Below are positions 55,173-63,600 of a DNA stretch of 64,000 nt, piece by piece. The first letter of the stretch is position 1. Every line of letters starts with the position of its first letter. The notes under the pieces are model-generated. The model searched no databases. It worked only from the letters and a program-made list of their open reading frames with translations, and had not been told where the DNA came from. Both the position numbers and the translations under genes were made by a program. Origin of the DNA: Anoplopoma fimbria (lineage: Eukaryota; Chordata; Actinopteri; Perciformes; Anoplopomatidae); the NCBI RefSeq assembly GCF_027596085.1, contig NC_072462.1, positions 19,661,421 to 19,725,420 on the forward strand. Direction: 5' to 3'.

Positions 55173-55445
55173 ACACAAAGCAGTGACACATGTTCATAGA
55201 ACATAAAGGCATGACGTTTTGCACTACACCCCTGTCCTCCTTCCCAAACGCACACAACCTCACACAGAGCACTCCTGAAACTGTTTGACAGTTATTTCCT
55301 CTACTTCTCCATTTCCACGCCTTTTCCCTTTTTCCTGTCAACTTTCTTTCTTGTCTCTGTCAATCCCTCTACCTCTTTCTCCATCCTCCCCTCCACCCAC
55401 GCCCATTTTCAGAACCACTCAGCATCGATGACGGAGGTCACATGA
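24534..55445 (+). CDS. plppr1: plppr1, phospholipid phosphatase-related protein 1 (seven coding exons, 324 aa)
   Basis: The coding exons are 24534-24593, 37943-38131, 45434-45566, 48520-48770, 50182-50358, 54698-54829 and 55413-55445. They sum to 975 bases, or 324 residues plus stop, against 325 in human PLPPR1. All introns are GT-AG; the E3/E4 junction is phase 1, the others phase 0. Six hydrophobic segments lie near residues 10-33, 67-93, 125-147, 201-215, 225-243 and 255-275. The PAP2 phosphatase motifs are degenerate: motif 1 has Q145 and S152 where enzymes have K and R; motif 2 reads PSKD instead of PSGH; motif 3 keeps R245 and D255 but has N251 at the catalytic histidine. This fits the known lack of lipid phosphatase activity. 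N162 (NYT) is a possible glycosylation site. The family is neuronal, at the plasma membrane, and promotes filopodia and neurite growth. Paralogue PLPPR5 is closest, but the N-terminus and the tail ending SMTEVT favour plppr1. Confidence 0.95.
24782..24805 (+). repeat. (TG)n microsatellite
   Basis: About 12 TG units preceded by a short (GA)n run, inside plppr1 intron 1. Confidence 0.95.
27690..27970 (+). repeat. Pyrimidine-rich tract
   Basis: Nearly 300 bases strongly biased to C and T on the + strand (words such as CTCCCTCTATCTCCCCCCTC). It explains the paired serine/proline-rich and arginine/glycine-rich open frames on the two strands, which are not genes. Confidence 0.85.
29158..29530. repeat. 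Possible teleost dispersed repeat
   Basis: The adenine- and guanine-rich text with GAAGCAGACAACACAAAAGC, GACAGAAGTACAGGTAAGGG and GGCATGAGCAGCAGACATTCTGG resembles a common fish DNA-transposon-derived repeat. No terminal repeats or target duplication could be fixed by eye, so the call is weak. Confidence 0.35.
31100..31300. repeat. Dispersed element A, copy 1
   Basis: The stretch from TTTTAGCTCTGTTTGGGTCT (31121) through TTAGCTGCTAAATGTTCC (about 31172-31189) to GCGTACAGTGGGCTTATCTG (about 31230-31250) matches 42110-42330 in the same order and strand with scattered changes. It is a short interspersed element with no coding capacity, familiar in percomorph genomes; its class is not certain. 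Confidence 0.7.
31918..32256 (+). repeat. Percomorph AGTACTT-rich dispersed repeat, near-complete copy
   Basis: The copy starts around AATATATTTAAAGTACCAAA, contains TTATGCAGAATGGCCCATTT (31967-31986) and ends with CTAGAAGTATAGCACAAAAT and ACTCAAGTAATAGTACC (32233-32249). These words in this order match a common percomorph element from memory. It sits in plppr1 intron 1. Fragments of the family occur at 6217 (opposite strand) and 13525-14040. Confidence 0.7.
34130..34348 (+). repeat. Degenerate CATCT/CATCA pentanucleotide tandem array
   Basis: About 220 bases built from five-base units such as CATCT, CATCA, CGTCT and CGTCC (for example CATCTCATCTCATCACATCA). Variation between units shows an old array. 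It gives a serine/histidine-rich open frame that is not a gene. Confidence 0.85.
36376..36420 (-). repeat. (TTACA)n tail remnant, minus orientation
   Basis: Tandem TTACA units followed by TCATTTAAATT, the reverse complement of an AAATGA(TGTAA)n retroposon tail like those at 9018 and 44362. The body of the element is not recognisable, so only an old tail, or an independent pentamer repeat, remains. Confidence 0.5.
37943..38131 (+). CDS. plppr1: plppr1 coding exon 2
   Basis: It follows the acceptor TTTTTCTTCCAG and ends before GTGAGT. It encodes residues 21-83: the rest of membrane segment 1, the first extracellular loop (HIQGFFCNDAELMKPYPG) and most of segment 2. Both junctions are phase 0. 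An in-frame ATG sits just inside the intron at 37928 within the polypyrimidine tract. Confidence 0.96.
40843..41140. repeat. Fish TTTGTGAGGACA / CCTAACC repeat flanked by (AC)n
   Basis: ACACGCACACACTC, then CTTTGTGAGGACACTCATTTATGCATTCCC, then telomere-like CTAACCCAAACCCTTCCCCTAA words, AATGTCCTCACTGTGAATG, and closing ACACTCACACACAC. This layout matches a microsatellite-associated repeat common in teleosts. It explains the proline-rich open frames here. Confidence 0.65.
42110..42330. repeat. Dispersed element A, copy 2
   Basis: The same order of words as 31100-31300: TTTTTAGCTCCG (42155), GAGGGAAATATCTGGCTCTT, TTAGCTGCTAAATGTTCC (about 42209-42226) and CGTACAGTGGACTTGTCAGAG (about 42287-42307). 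It differs from copy 1 by many substitutions and some indels, so both are old. Confidence 0.7.
43791..44480. mobile_element. MITE with 22-base terminal inverted repeats, split by a LINE
   Basis: The left end (43793-43814) and right end (44459-44480) are inverted repeats matching at 19 of 22 bases, including a perfect core GGCCCTATTATGCT. The right arm (ATGTACAAAAATATATATAACACACTAAAG) is typical of a common percomorph MITE. A TTTAA at the right outer edge suggests a TTAA-type target, as used by piggyBac-like transposases, but the left edge is eroded. The centre is replaced by the LINE at 43823-44362, which must have inserted later. A second, 5' partial copy of the MITE is at 45968-46170. Confidence 0.75.
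43823..44362 (+). mobile_element. 5'-truncated L2-clade LINE, 3' end
   Basis: The frame 43848-44072 encodes the very end of a non-LTR reverse transcriptase protein, with the hallmark pattern FSVLAPQWWNELPTDVR followed by RRRLKTHLFKKYY. A roughly 210-base 3' UTR follows and ends TAAGTCGCTTTGGATAAAAG and four to five TGTAA units (44341-44362), the UnaL2-type tail. Nearly all of the element is missing, as is usual for 5'-truncated insertions. The tail matches that of the SINE at 8716-9018, so this LINE family is a plausible driver of that SINE. Confidence 0.88.
45434..45566 (+). CDS. plppr1: plppr1 coding exon 3
   Basis: It follows the acceptor GTTTGTAG and ends ATAG before GTAAGAG. It encodes residues 84-127 and the first base of codon 128 (phase 1): the end of membrane segment 2 and the cytoplasmic loop with the family-typical AQEKTIVTGDCCYLNPL. 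Confidence 0.96.
45968..46170 (+). repeat. Partial copy of the MITE at 43791-44480
   Basis: TTTAAAGGCGACATAAAATGCTCATTTT resembles the MITE terminal repeat, followed by its usual 5' body (TGTACATGCTTTAATGTTCA, CTGTCTGAAACTCTCC, TCTGTAAGCCCCCCC). The 3' half, including the second terminal repeat, is absent. Confidence 0.65.
47012..47290 (-). mobile_element. LINE-like 3' fragment with (GGAT)n tail
   Basis: On the + strand it begins with ATCCATCGATCCATCCATT, the complement of a GGAT repeat tail. It then reads GGCTGGAGCCGTTCCCAGCTG, TACACCCTGGACAGGTCATC, GACAGACAACCATTCACGCT and AACCCACGCTAACATGGGGAG. These words in this order belong to one of the commonest teleost interspersed repeats, inserted here in minus orientation. 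The clade is not certain; the GGAT tail suggests a non-LTR element. Confidence 0.7.
48520..48770 (+). CDS. plppr1: plppr1 coding exon 4
   Basis: It follows the acceptor CGCCCCCAG and ends ACG before GTGAGA. It completes codon 128 and encodes residues 129-211: membrane segment 3 (FGLFATDIFVNAGQVV), the degenerate PAP2 motif 1 region with a possible glycosylation site (CKPNYT), and the degenerate motif 2 (RRSFPSKDASLS). Confidence 0.97.
48771..50181 (+). other. plppr1: plppr1 intron 4, 1.4 kb
   Basis: AT-rich intron with no recognised repeat or gene. It ends with a long pyrimidine-rich run (CTTCTGTCCTCCTGTCCAG). Confidence 0.9.
50182..50358 (+). CDS. plppr1: plppr1 coding exon 5
   Basis: It starts at ATGTACATCACC after the acceptor TCCTGTCCAG and ends CTG before GTGAGG. 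It encodes residues 212-270: membrane segments 5 and most of 6, and the degenerate motif 3 (NRVSEYRNHCSD), in which the catalytic histidine is asparagine. If the intron were retained, the frame would add VRTMDE and stop at 50377-50379. Confidence 0.97.
51395..51690 (-). repeat. Dispersed element B, minus copy
   Basis: On the + strand it reads TTTCATACAAAAGCAACTGTCAGCCTCATGGTGGCG, CAGGTGAAACC.. and then ATATTTCAGTGTCGACCAAAATGGTGAGG and CCGACATTGTCATTCACAGAGCCACGG. The reverse complement aligns in order with 54320-54500. This is a well-known percomorph element whose full form contains repeats of 'ATTGGATGGATT' and 'GACTTTGGTGATCCC'. Confidence 0.7.
52220..52830. repeat. G+C-richer island, possibly decayed LINE or other repeat
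   Basis: This stretch differs in composition from the surrounding intron. On the - strand a roughly 50-codon open stretch (about 52660-52810) reads protein-like text, with stops and frame changes elsewhere. Words such as CTTGTCATCTGAAAACTGAGG recall antisense decayed retroelement coding sequence. I cannot assign it; it may instead be unique DNA. Confidence 0.3.
54306..54665 (+). repeat. Dispersed element B, plus copy
   Basis: It contains CTGAAATATGTCAGCAACTATTGGATGGGTT, GGACTTTGGTGATCCCCTGAC, GGCGCCACCAGCAAATGG, TTTCCCCTCAGGATGAATTG and TTGATTTATGACCAAATGC, in the usual order of this percomorph element. It is the inverted partner of 51395-51690 and ends very close to the exon 6 acceptor (54697). 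Confidence 0.75.
54698..54829 (+). CDS. plppr1: plppr1 coding exon 6
   Basis: It follows the acceptor CATACCTTACAG and ends CAG before GTACCT. It encodes residues 271-314: the end of membrane segment 6 (GICVVNNFKG) and most of the cytoplasmic tail, including the conserved FPRVESPLETLSAQ. Confidence 0.96.
54830..55412 (+). other. plppr1: plppr1 intron 6, 583 bases
   Basis: The shortest intron of the gene. It contains a long CTTT repeat (55063-55172) and, before exon 7, a pyrimidine-rich stretch (CCTCCCCTCCACCC) ending in CATTTTCAG. Confidence 0.95.
55063..55172 (+). repeat. (CTTT)n tetranucleotide microsatellite
   Basis: About 25 CTTT units, slightly interrupted at the left (TTCTCAC). It lies 240 bases upstream of the terminal coding exon within a 583-base intron. 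Confidence 0.97.
55413..55445 (+). CDS. plppr1: plppr1 coding exon 7 (last 10 residues and stop)
   Basis: It follows the acceptor CCCATTTTCAG. It encodes NHSASMTEVT and a TGA stop, the C-terminus expected for PLPPR1. Although tiny, it restores the right end and joins exon 6 in phase 0. Confidence 0.95.
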   Translation, partial: NHSASMTEVT

Positions 55446-57240
55446 CTAAGGGGGCAGCACCGGGTCACGTTTGCGTCTCCACAGCACTTCCAGACACAAT
55501 GACGAGGACGCATGCCACGTGGCTCTGAATGCTTTACAAAAAAAAACAACACTGCTGATATATCTGTTTAATTCACCTGAGGGACAAATTACACCATGTT
55601 TCTAAAGGTTCTCATCTAGTTGGGCTATGCTCAATTCACATCAATTGCGTCGGTGACAAAAATATCACAAGGCAAACTTAAGCACAGATTGTTTTTCCAG
55701 ATATTTGGAACCATTTGAAACATGGGACATTATTTTCCCTCCACGGTGCGCTGTTTGTAGTTAGAGGACGGTGTTTTGTACATTTTGTATGAGCGAGTGC
55801 TGTAGCCTATCCTGACGGTGTTAAACCTGCGCACTTCCTGTCAGCTGACTCACCTTGTTTTACATCACATCCTGTCAGGTGACTTGCCTCGTCGATCACC
55901 ACATCTATTCCCCTCAGTCTGAAAAATGTGCTATGGAAAACATATTGATGTTGTTGTTCTGTGATGTTTGTCATTTGTACAGAAAAAAAAAAGACAGAAT
56001 CCTTCTTTTTATTATCTCTCTCTGTACATTAATTGACCGTGTCAGGTCATATTTTGTAAAGATTTTTGTCAATCTGTATGACTATTATGATCCATTTGGA
56101 CCTGTTTGCCTGCTGTGTAAACCTGGATATGTTTTGGTATCAGTTTAGGTGTTTTGGGGAATGAACCCTCTCCCCTTTGGAGGAAAACGACAAGGAAGAG
56201 TCAGTGACATCCTCCGAGTCAGAAAATGGGGTTTGGCACTTGCAATGCCACGTTATGAGCCATTCGTGAATATGATATAAGATAGAATTCACACTATGAG
56301 AGTGTTTCACCCCAATTTCCTGATTCACTGTGATGTTAATAGGATTTTTCTTACAGAGAGGTCCAGTGGGGCTAGCCTGTGCCAGATCTACCTGAAGATT
56401 TCACTGGTATTGCTGTACAATTAAGTTTAACCTGAAATCGCAGTAGAAGACATCCTCCTAAAGTACATGGATTAAAAAAAAGAGACTGAAATGCTCTTTG
56501 GAGTGACACTGAGTGACTCACTTAAGGCCTGGCTAGCCCTTTTAATGGAAACCAGGCTAATGACTCCTGCTTCACTTTTCCTCCTTGAGGCACCCCTCCC
56601 CCTTCCCCCCCCGACCCACCAGTGGATTGTGATGCAATGTTGTGACTCCATTTCCCATGGGAAGATACGCCCAGCATGACGAGAGAGGTCAAGATGTTTT
56701 ATAGATATCCATGATTTCAATTATGCTCATTATCATTGTGATTATAAACGTTTTTTTACTTTAAGAACAAAAAAAGTGTTTCATTTGAAATGCTACATAT
56801 ATATTTTTTCTTCGTTTGAACACAAATTAAATAGTCAGTAGCACCAGTGTGTTCTCTTTTTCATTATGTGTCAGAGTGCTGGAATGAGTGGAAGTGGTGT
56901 CTTTTTCATGTCATAAACAAATAATGGACAAACACGTTTGTTTCAAATGTCTAAATTTTAAATTCAACGTGACATACAAAACGATTGAGGCAGAGAGCAG
57001 GACTCCATAAGTCTTACCAAGTTACCTTGCCAGAATAAGTGGAAAACATGTCTGCCCTTTTGTTTGTTTGAATATTTAGAGATTTTCTCATACTTCCATT
57101 TTGCCTTGCAGACAGCCCTACGGTAAATCGTATGCTGATTACAGATCCAACCCAACCTAAAGAAAGGTTCATCTACAACCTTAATGTATGGTCACATTAA
57201 CATATCATCACATTTCGTTCAATAAAAATAAATATGTTTT
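55446..57240 (+). other. plppr1: Probable plppr1 3' UTR
   Basis: Non-coding sequence after the stop. The first convincing poly(A) signal is an overlapping pair of AATAAA hexamers at 57221-57226 and 57227-57232, followed by a T/G-rich stretch (ATGTTTTTAGTCTGGT). The extent is inferred; shorter or longer ends are possible. Confidence 0.45.
57221..57232 (+). terminator. plppr1: Candidate poly(A) signal of plppr1 (double AATAAA)
   Basis: Two overlapping AATAAA hexamers with downstream T/G-rich sequence, about 1.8 kb after the stop codon. Confidence 0.4.
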
Positions 57241-58082
57241 TAGTCTGGTAGCGTCATTTACAAACACTGTGTAACAGTGTTTCTATTGGCTGAATGCAAA
57301 CGGTCAAAATTGCACAGATATGAGGTCTAGCTGAAATGAATGGGAAACAGGTTTAATTCTCAGGATGGAAGTGTATTATCCTACCTCTAAACATTTGAAG
57401 GGTAAATGTAAAGCGTGCTATGGGCAGTACTCAGTAGAGAGGTAGATGCTTCCCAGGAGACTCAGTTCAGGGGGGAAAAACATTCAGGCTTTAAATGATC
57501 TTCAGATACGTAATCAAGCAGAATGTGATGAGTTTATGGAAATGGAAACTTTCTGGTAGGACTAGAACACCTTCAGGGTTGTTCATGAACAAAAAACACA
57601 GCTGACATTTATTTTGGGAACTAGTGTGTGCCATTAAAAAGGCAAAGCTTGATGCGTCATATTATTGCCTCTGAGAACAAGTGAGAAAAACTGTGGGAAC
57701 CTATATTATGATAGGCCCCCCAAAAAAGTCAAGATATTTTTGTCCCATGTTCTAATTTTCACATCCTGTGAGGTAGGCTTTTCCTCTTCACACCACGCCA
57801 CACACTTGTCCAACCACACATGCTACCCAGACAAGTGATTGGAGCGAGCTTAGGTATGCTAAAAACCAGGATCTTATTTAAGTTTTCTGTTGATTCATCC
57901 TGTTACAACTGCAGCGACATCAGTGGTGTTTATGTCACCGCTAAGCAAGGCATACACACCGAGAGACACAAAGGAAGCTGACGACTCAGCCGGTGCACAT
58001 GCTCTTTTGCTCTGTCAGGTATTCATTTCAGCTGTGACAGCCTGCGCTTACCCTGCAGACACACTGGCTAAATAGATAGCAG

Positions 58083-58084
<2 letters not shown>

Positions 58085-58138
<54 letters not shown>
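58085..58138 (+). repeat. (TG)n microsatellite
   Basis: About 27 TG units between the convergent genes. Confidence 0.97.
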
Positions 58139-58140
<2 letters not shown>

Positions 58141-59039
58141 CAGAATTTGACCATGCTGTGTGTTTTTAAAATGTCATCCTTGGCTATTCTGAGTACGCCT
58201 TCCTGCCCAAATTGCTGTCCCCTAGCAATATGAGTGAAAAATAGTGCAACAACTAAATATCGTTTCGAGGCGGGAAGCAAAGCTCTGAGTGGGTTGGTTA
58301 TGTAAATAGCTGCAGGGTGTTTTTTAAACCATAATGGAAACAATTTAGATGGGAGGAAATGAGTAACTGCAGGTGAATCGCCAACTGGCCAATGTCCAAC
58401 TTGGGAAATAATATATATATACACACATATATTCCAGCAAATAAATCCTCAATGAACAGAGGATTGGTTTGCCCTGGATGGCAGCCATTGTTCTGTAAGT
58501 GAAAGTACAACCCTTAAGTCCTTGAATAAAATGGTATAATAGTCTATTGAAACAGTTTCTAGGTTATGGAGGCGTATTAATTAAGAACTGAACTCAAATG
58601 TAAATATGCACAAGGCTGAAAGACTTTCTATTGCACATTCTGCTTTCTTATATGTGTTGGAAATGATATATTGATGTGTAAGGTAGTTAGACAAAAATAT
58701 TTCAATTAAATTCAGTGCAAAGAGGAGAGGTACGTTTTTAATAACATAACACATCCAAATGCAAACAGAAGATCGAAGAAAATATGTATTGTCACAGAGG
58801 GACTGTTTCAGTGTGTTCAGTTGTGAATGATCATCAGATTCAAATAAGATGTCAGAGCTTGACAAGTGGTCTATGTTCCTGTTTACATTTACTATTCAAC
58901 CATGGCCTTGTACCAAGAACTGACTGGTAGTTCTGTGTTTGTTGTGTCAAGAGATTGCAAGGAGACCGTATGATCTTAAGAAGCTGAGTAAAAAGGTCCT
59001 GTTTTGGTTCCCTGACTGAAAAGGCTGAAGACTCTTGGA

Positions 59040-59045
59040 TTTATT
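59040..59045 (-). terminator. grin3a: Candidate poly(A) signal for grin3a
   Basis: TTTATT on the + strand is AATAAA on the - strand, the first such hexamer downstream of the grin3a stop. No flanking evidence beyond position. Confidence 0.3.
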
Positions 59046-60108
59046 ACCATTTTATGTATTTCTTCTTCACATCCCATATTTTTTTCTTACCAATGAATCC
59101 ATTATGAAGACCACAAGTCAAACTATGACAAGTTAACCGATGACTCGTAGGTGCAGCTTTCTTTAAGGAACTAGAAGTGCATCGGTGAAGTGCAGGGCGA
59201 CATTATACAGTGATCCCTTAAATAAGATCTTGTCCTATGATCCACCACAAGATGCCAACCAGATGTCTTGAAGGAAATAGTGATGTTTTGCTGAAGCTTT
59301 ATATCTTTTTTTTCTGTTCTTTACACTTAACAACTGCACCATAAACCCTTAAAAAGACGCACAAGAAAAAAACATGACCTCAGCCACATCAAATTCATTA
59401 TCAAAGGAAAGAAACTTTAGGTCATCCATCGTAAAATCAACCAATCACAAGCAGCTGCATTTGTTTTTCTTTCTCCCTCAAAGATACAAGGTTTCAGCAC
59501 AAAGCCATAACGACTTAACTTGAAGATTTAAGGATGGGTTCGACTTCAGGTCATTTACACTCTCAATGATTCTCAACATAAGACTCAGGTGAATTAGCCC
59601 ATTAAAATGATGTCTTCATATCTATGCTCAAGCTTATCATCATGGCAAGCGAATCTGTACCATTCACGATACGAGGCATAGAGGGAAAGGGAAGAGAGGG
59701 GAAGTAAATGAAAAAAATAAAAAATGAAGGGATCAGTGAGGTGAAGAAAATGGGGGAGGGGAGGTTAGGAAGAGGAAGGTTTGCACAGCTCTTCAGTGAC
59801 AGCAACAAGATAGTGAGAACAGATGTGGTTCGGGGTCCCTGGTTCACCTTTGTCCAATGTCTCTCGTCTAAGGGAATATCACGTTCCCAGAAGTCAGAAA
59901 ATGTTCCACTGGAGTAACAGAACAGGATCGTAACGTTTCAGTCCAGAGTTCAGGGGGAACTCCTGAGCATAACGGAGGATTCAACTCCAAAAATCTGTGA
60001 AGGTTCCAACTCCAAAACTCATTATTTTCCTTAACCTGTACAGGAGGTTATGGAAACAAGTCCCATAATCTATCCCGGTTTCTCTGGGCAGAACAAGGGA
60101 GAAACGCT

Positions 60109-60667
60109 TCAGAACTCCGGGAGCGTGTTTGTGTGTTGGTTAGTCTGCTGGTGGGACTGGGTATACTGAACAAACTGGTGCGTAGTTGGCTGACTGGGTG
60201 CAGTCTGGTTTGCTTGCTGGTTTTCTGATTGGTACTGTTCTAGCTCTCGCTTCCGCCTCATGGCTGACTGCAGCTGCTGCTTGATTACGAGGATTTGACC
60301 CTCCAGTTCCGACAGCTCCTGAACCAGTGGTTTCCGGCCCACACCCAGGCCGGGGCCGCAGTCGCCCACGCCTAAGCGCGTGAGGCCCTGCCCGGAGCCC
60401 CCCTGCCCTGGCCCCAATGCTTGGCCCAACCCCCGCCCTAACAGGTCAGAGCGTCCATTAGAGTTGGTCACTATGGGCGGGTGTTTCTCCATTAGGGGAA
60501 GGGAGTGGGGATGGGACAAGGGAGATGGGTGTGGTGGTGGAGGAAGCTCCTGGGAGGACGGGTGCTCCAGGTCATTCTGCATCTCTTGTGGAAGGACCCG
60601 ACGCCTGTTGCAGTGAGAGGACTCTGCAGGATTCCAAGATGCTGTCTGGTTGTTTCCCTCATTGCAC
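60109..60667 (-). CDS. grin3a: grin3a last coding exon: C-terminal tail of NMDA receptor subunit GluN3A
   Basis: On the - strand, CCTATCTCCAG at 60668 is a good acceptor; the exon starts with the last base of a split codon and runs 185 codons to TGA (60109-60111). The protein text is a cytoplasmic tail: CNEGNNQTASWNPAES at the start, a proline/histidine-rich part, a glycine-rich part, then a coiled coil at about 60220-60327 (VQELSELEGQILVIKQQLQ) and a glutamine-rich end. The ELSELE-Q-VI-Q-LQ pattern with an RKRELEQYQ end recalls the GluN3A C-terminus. GluN3A is a glycine-binding NMDA receptor subunit that lowers calcium permeability. Synteny with plppr1 supports the call. GluN3B is the alternative. 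The glutamine-rich extension after the coiled coil is longer than I expect in mammals. Earlier exons are outside the window. Confidence 0.78.
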
Positions 60668-63600
60668 CTGGAGATAGGACACATACATAGAGAAATATCA
60701 GGTGGCAATTAGATTTTTTTTTAACCAAAGAATGCCAATGTTGGAGATTGTGTGTCATCCAATGACATCTTTCCAGGCTGAATCCAATGTAAAGCCAGTG
60801 GCTCAGATTGTATCACTCTCTTACCCTTAACTGCTCATACTGTATAATTCAGTATAATTCTATGCATGCTGTATGACAATTTGCAATATAGGAAGAACTA
60901 GATCTTTAACAAGAATATAAAGTGAAGACTGATTTACATAAACTGCTGTATGGGAATGTTCCAGACATTATAGATTAAGATGCTCACGTCGAGATTCTTT
61001 GAGGAATACAAACACTGTGGATGCTTGCCAAGATCACAGCACAAGTGTTCTCCCTAAATGTCCCATTACAGTAAGAGGTAAAATAATGAATTCATTTTCA
61101 CTCTGCTTCATACGTTATATGTTTCAGTTATATATATATTTTTTGGGACTATAAATTGTTTTTTAAATGTTTTAAAAACAGGAGATCTTTCAAATCTACA
61201 TTTGAGAAAATCTCTTGCCAGCAAGGGTTTACAGGATATTCAACAGTTTAACCTTTGTTCCATTATAATACATTTGTTTTTCCAAATAATTAAATCCCTT
61301 CTCTACAGGGATTGTAAAGGCCATAAAGTATGACCTTGAATATTTGACATTTACAGTTACCAGTAACTACAATTCCTCCTCTGCAGTGAGGAGTTTGTCT
61401 GTGGTGTTTTGTCAGTATCAATCGTTGACTTGTTTCTTCTTTACAGACTATTTTAAGGTACACCTCTTTGCATTTTGGAAAATACAGCATCGAACAAAGC
61501 TTTCAACATTAAAGGCTTTGTGTATACTCGTAGCTCACGCCCCATCTGGTTTGGCCTGAGCCATGGTGTCTCGCTTGGGAATAAACAAGGCGTGAGGCGT
61601 CAGTTTGACGCAACCTCGCTAATGTCATGTTCCATCCAGACTTAAACACATGTCACAAATGACTAAATTATTTAAAGGAAACACAAAATCCGATCTCAAA
61701 GCTATTTCATTGGGGCTTTAAAGTCACACAAGATTAACAAACCGACAGCCATGGATGTCCTTGGTGACATATCAATTCCTTTGATTGCACTGGCTATGAA
61801 AAACACCTACAACATCAAGTCAGGACTTGATAGGAGAAGGAAGAAAAAAAGTGGTATCTGAAATACATAATTGGACATTACACAAGACTTGAGTCATTTT
61901 GGGTCAGAGAAAAAATACCAATTTATGTCCTTGCTTTTATGCTTCCCCAAAAAATGAAAATGTTTTGCTGTAGGCAGACCTAGCTTCTGTCCAGATAATT
62001 TATTCCAAGATGTGGTTATTATGGAAATGTGTATCTTTTGGTTAACACATAAACCATTGGGAGGTATTTATTTTGTATTAAAATAATGTCACAAAGTGTT
62101 TTTGTGAGTAAGTGGTGAGTTAATTGCTACACAAGTTGTCATAAGTCACATCGTGAGTTCTTATTCAAACAAATAAAACTAGAAAAGTTGTATTTTAAGA
62201 CAAAATTATAATCATACCAATAGTAAAGTAATTATTGGAGCATTATTCTTATGGTGGATTTATGGCACAATATAAAATTTTTTTTTTACAAACATAAACT
62301 GTTTGTTTAAAGCTAAACATAAACATTATTTAAAGCTACTAACATCACTCTTTGCTTTATATCACTTAAAATGAGAACACAAGTCAGTAAATGCAAAATT
62401 TGGTTTGATATATGCTGTACTTCCTGTAAAGTAAAGAAAATCTTTTCACATCTTTTGGACCAGATCTGCAAGCTGAGAAGTAACCATGATTTAAATTAAA
62501 GGAGCAGAGAAGAGAGATTCACCTCATATGAATTGAAGCCTAACTGTAGAACTCCCTGAACAAAGGCGTTTTCATCGGTAATAAAAGAAAAAGTGACAAG
62601 GAGAATCTAATGAGGTACTCCTGACTTCAAAAGAGACCTTAAACTGAAGGATGAGACGTCAGAATATAAAAATATAAAAAAGAATCTCATCTCAAAGTGA
62701 TGTATGCACCTTTTGACATCATGGCTGCAATAGGAGAGAGAGTTTTCGGCAATGTGGTTAACATCATCAGATCAATTTAGCCGTAAGTCTAAGATAATCA
62801 AAGCCACCTGAAGACCTCAGACAGGTCCACGGTTATGCTTCTTTAATAAATCTTGACTTTTTTTTTCATACATTTTTTGCTTTGCGCTTATTGTTTTTGC
62901 TTGTATTCATTCCTATTTATTAATTTTGAAAGCACTTTGTGGCTGCTCTGAAAAGTGCGATGCATATAAAGAGGATTCTTATTATTGGCAGAACCTCTAG
63001 TCATAAGTAAAAGGCCCTTTTCCTGATTGTTGTTCTTCCATCCAGCCTTTTACTTGATTTGCTTAGCATGTTGATTTCCATGTGTCACTTCTCTATGAAA
63101 GAAGGAGCTCTTTCAACTTCCATGATATGATTGGATAACATGAGACTGAGCTCAGATTGTTTCACCAGAAAATATATGAAACCGACATTTAAATTATTTA
63201 TTTATTTTTTTTGCCTGGAAGAGATTCCAGCAAGAAATAATGATCTCAAGGTCTTAAAGGGAAATGTGCACCACACAGTGCTGGCAATGTGTGTTTGGCA
63301 GATGTAAAGGAGGCTGAAGTACAAATCATTATTTCTCTCTGCAACATTAGCATGTCCTTCATATCATCATTATTTTCCCAAATGGTCAGAGAAGAAATAC
63401 ACACATGAGGTTTTAAATGTAATGCGCATTATTGTAGTCCTCAAAGCAACATCAGATGGCGTCTCAATTTCTAACTCGACAGCAAATAGAGCTCTTTGTT
63501 TTACATTCTGTGTACGATGAGGCTAGGAGCCAGCACACACAACTGAAAGGGAGCCTTTTTCTTCTTCATCATTTACAGAGAGACCAATGCTCTTTAAAGT

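Larger units (their letters stand above)
57241..60108 (-). other. Intergenic gap and probable grin3a 3' UTR
   Basis: No coding exon is seen. On the - strand a first AATAAA lies at 59040-59045, about 1.06 kb past the grin3a stop, and another at 57608-57613. A (TG)n microsatellite is at 58085-58138. The two genes converge here, so their 3' ends may lie within 2 kb of each other or overlap. Confidence 0.45.

Noticed and set aside
60380..60616. Open frames on the + strand over the grin3a exon
   Set aside because: They are antisense shadows of the G+C-rich grin3a tail and resemble nothing.
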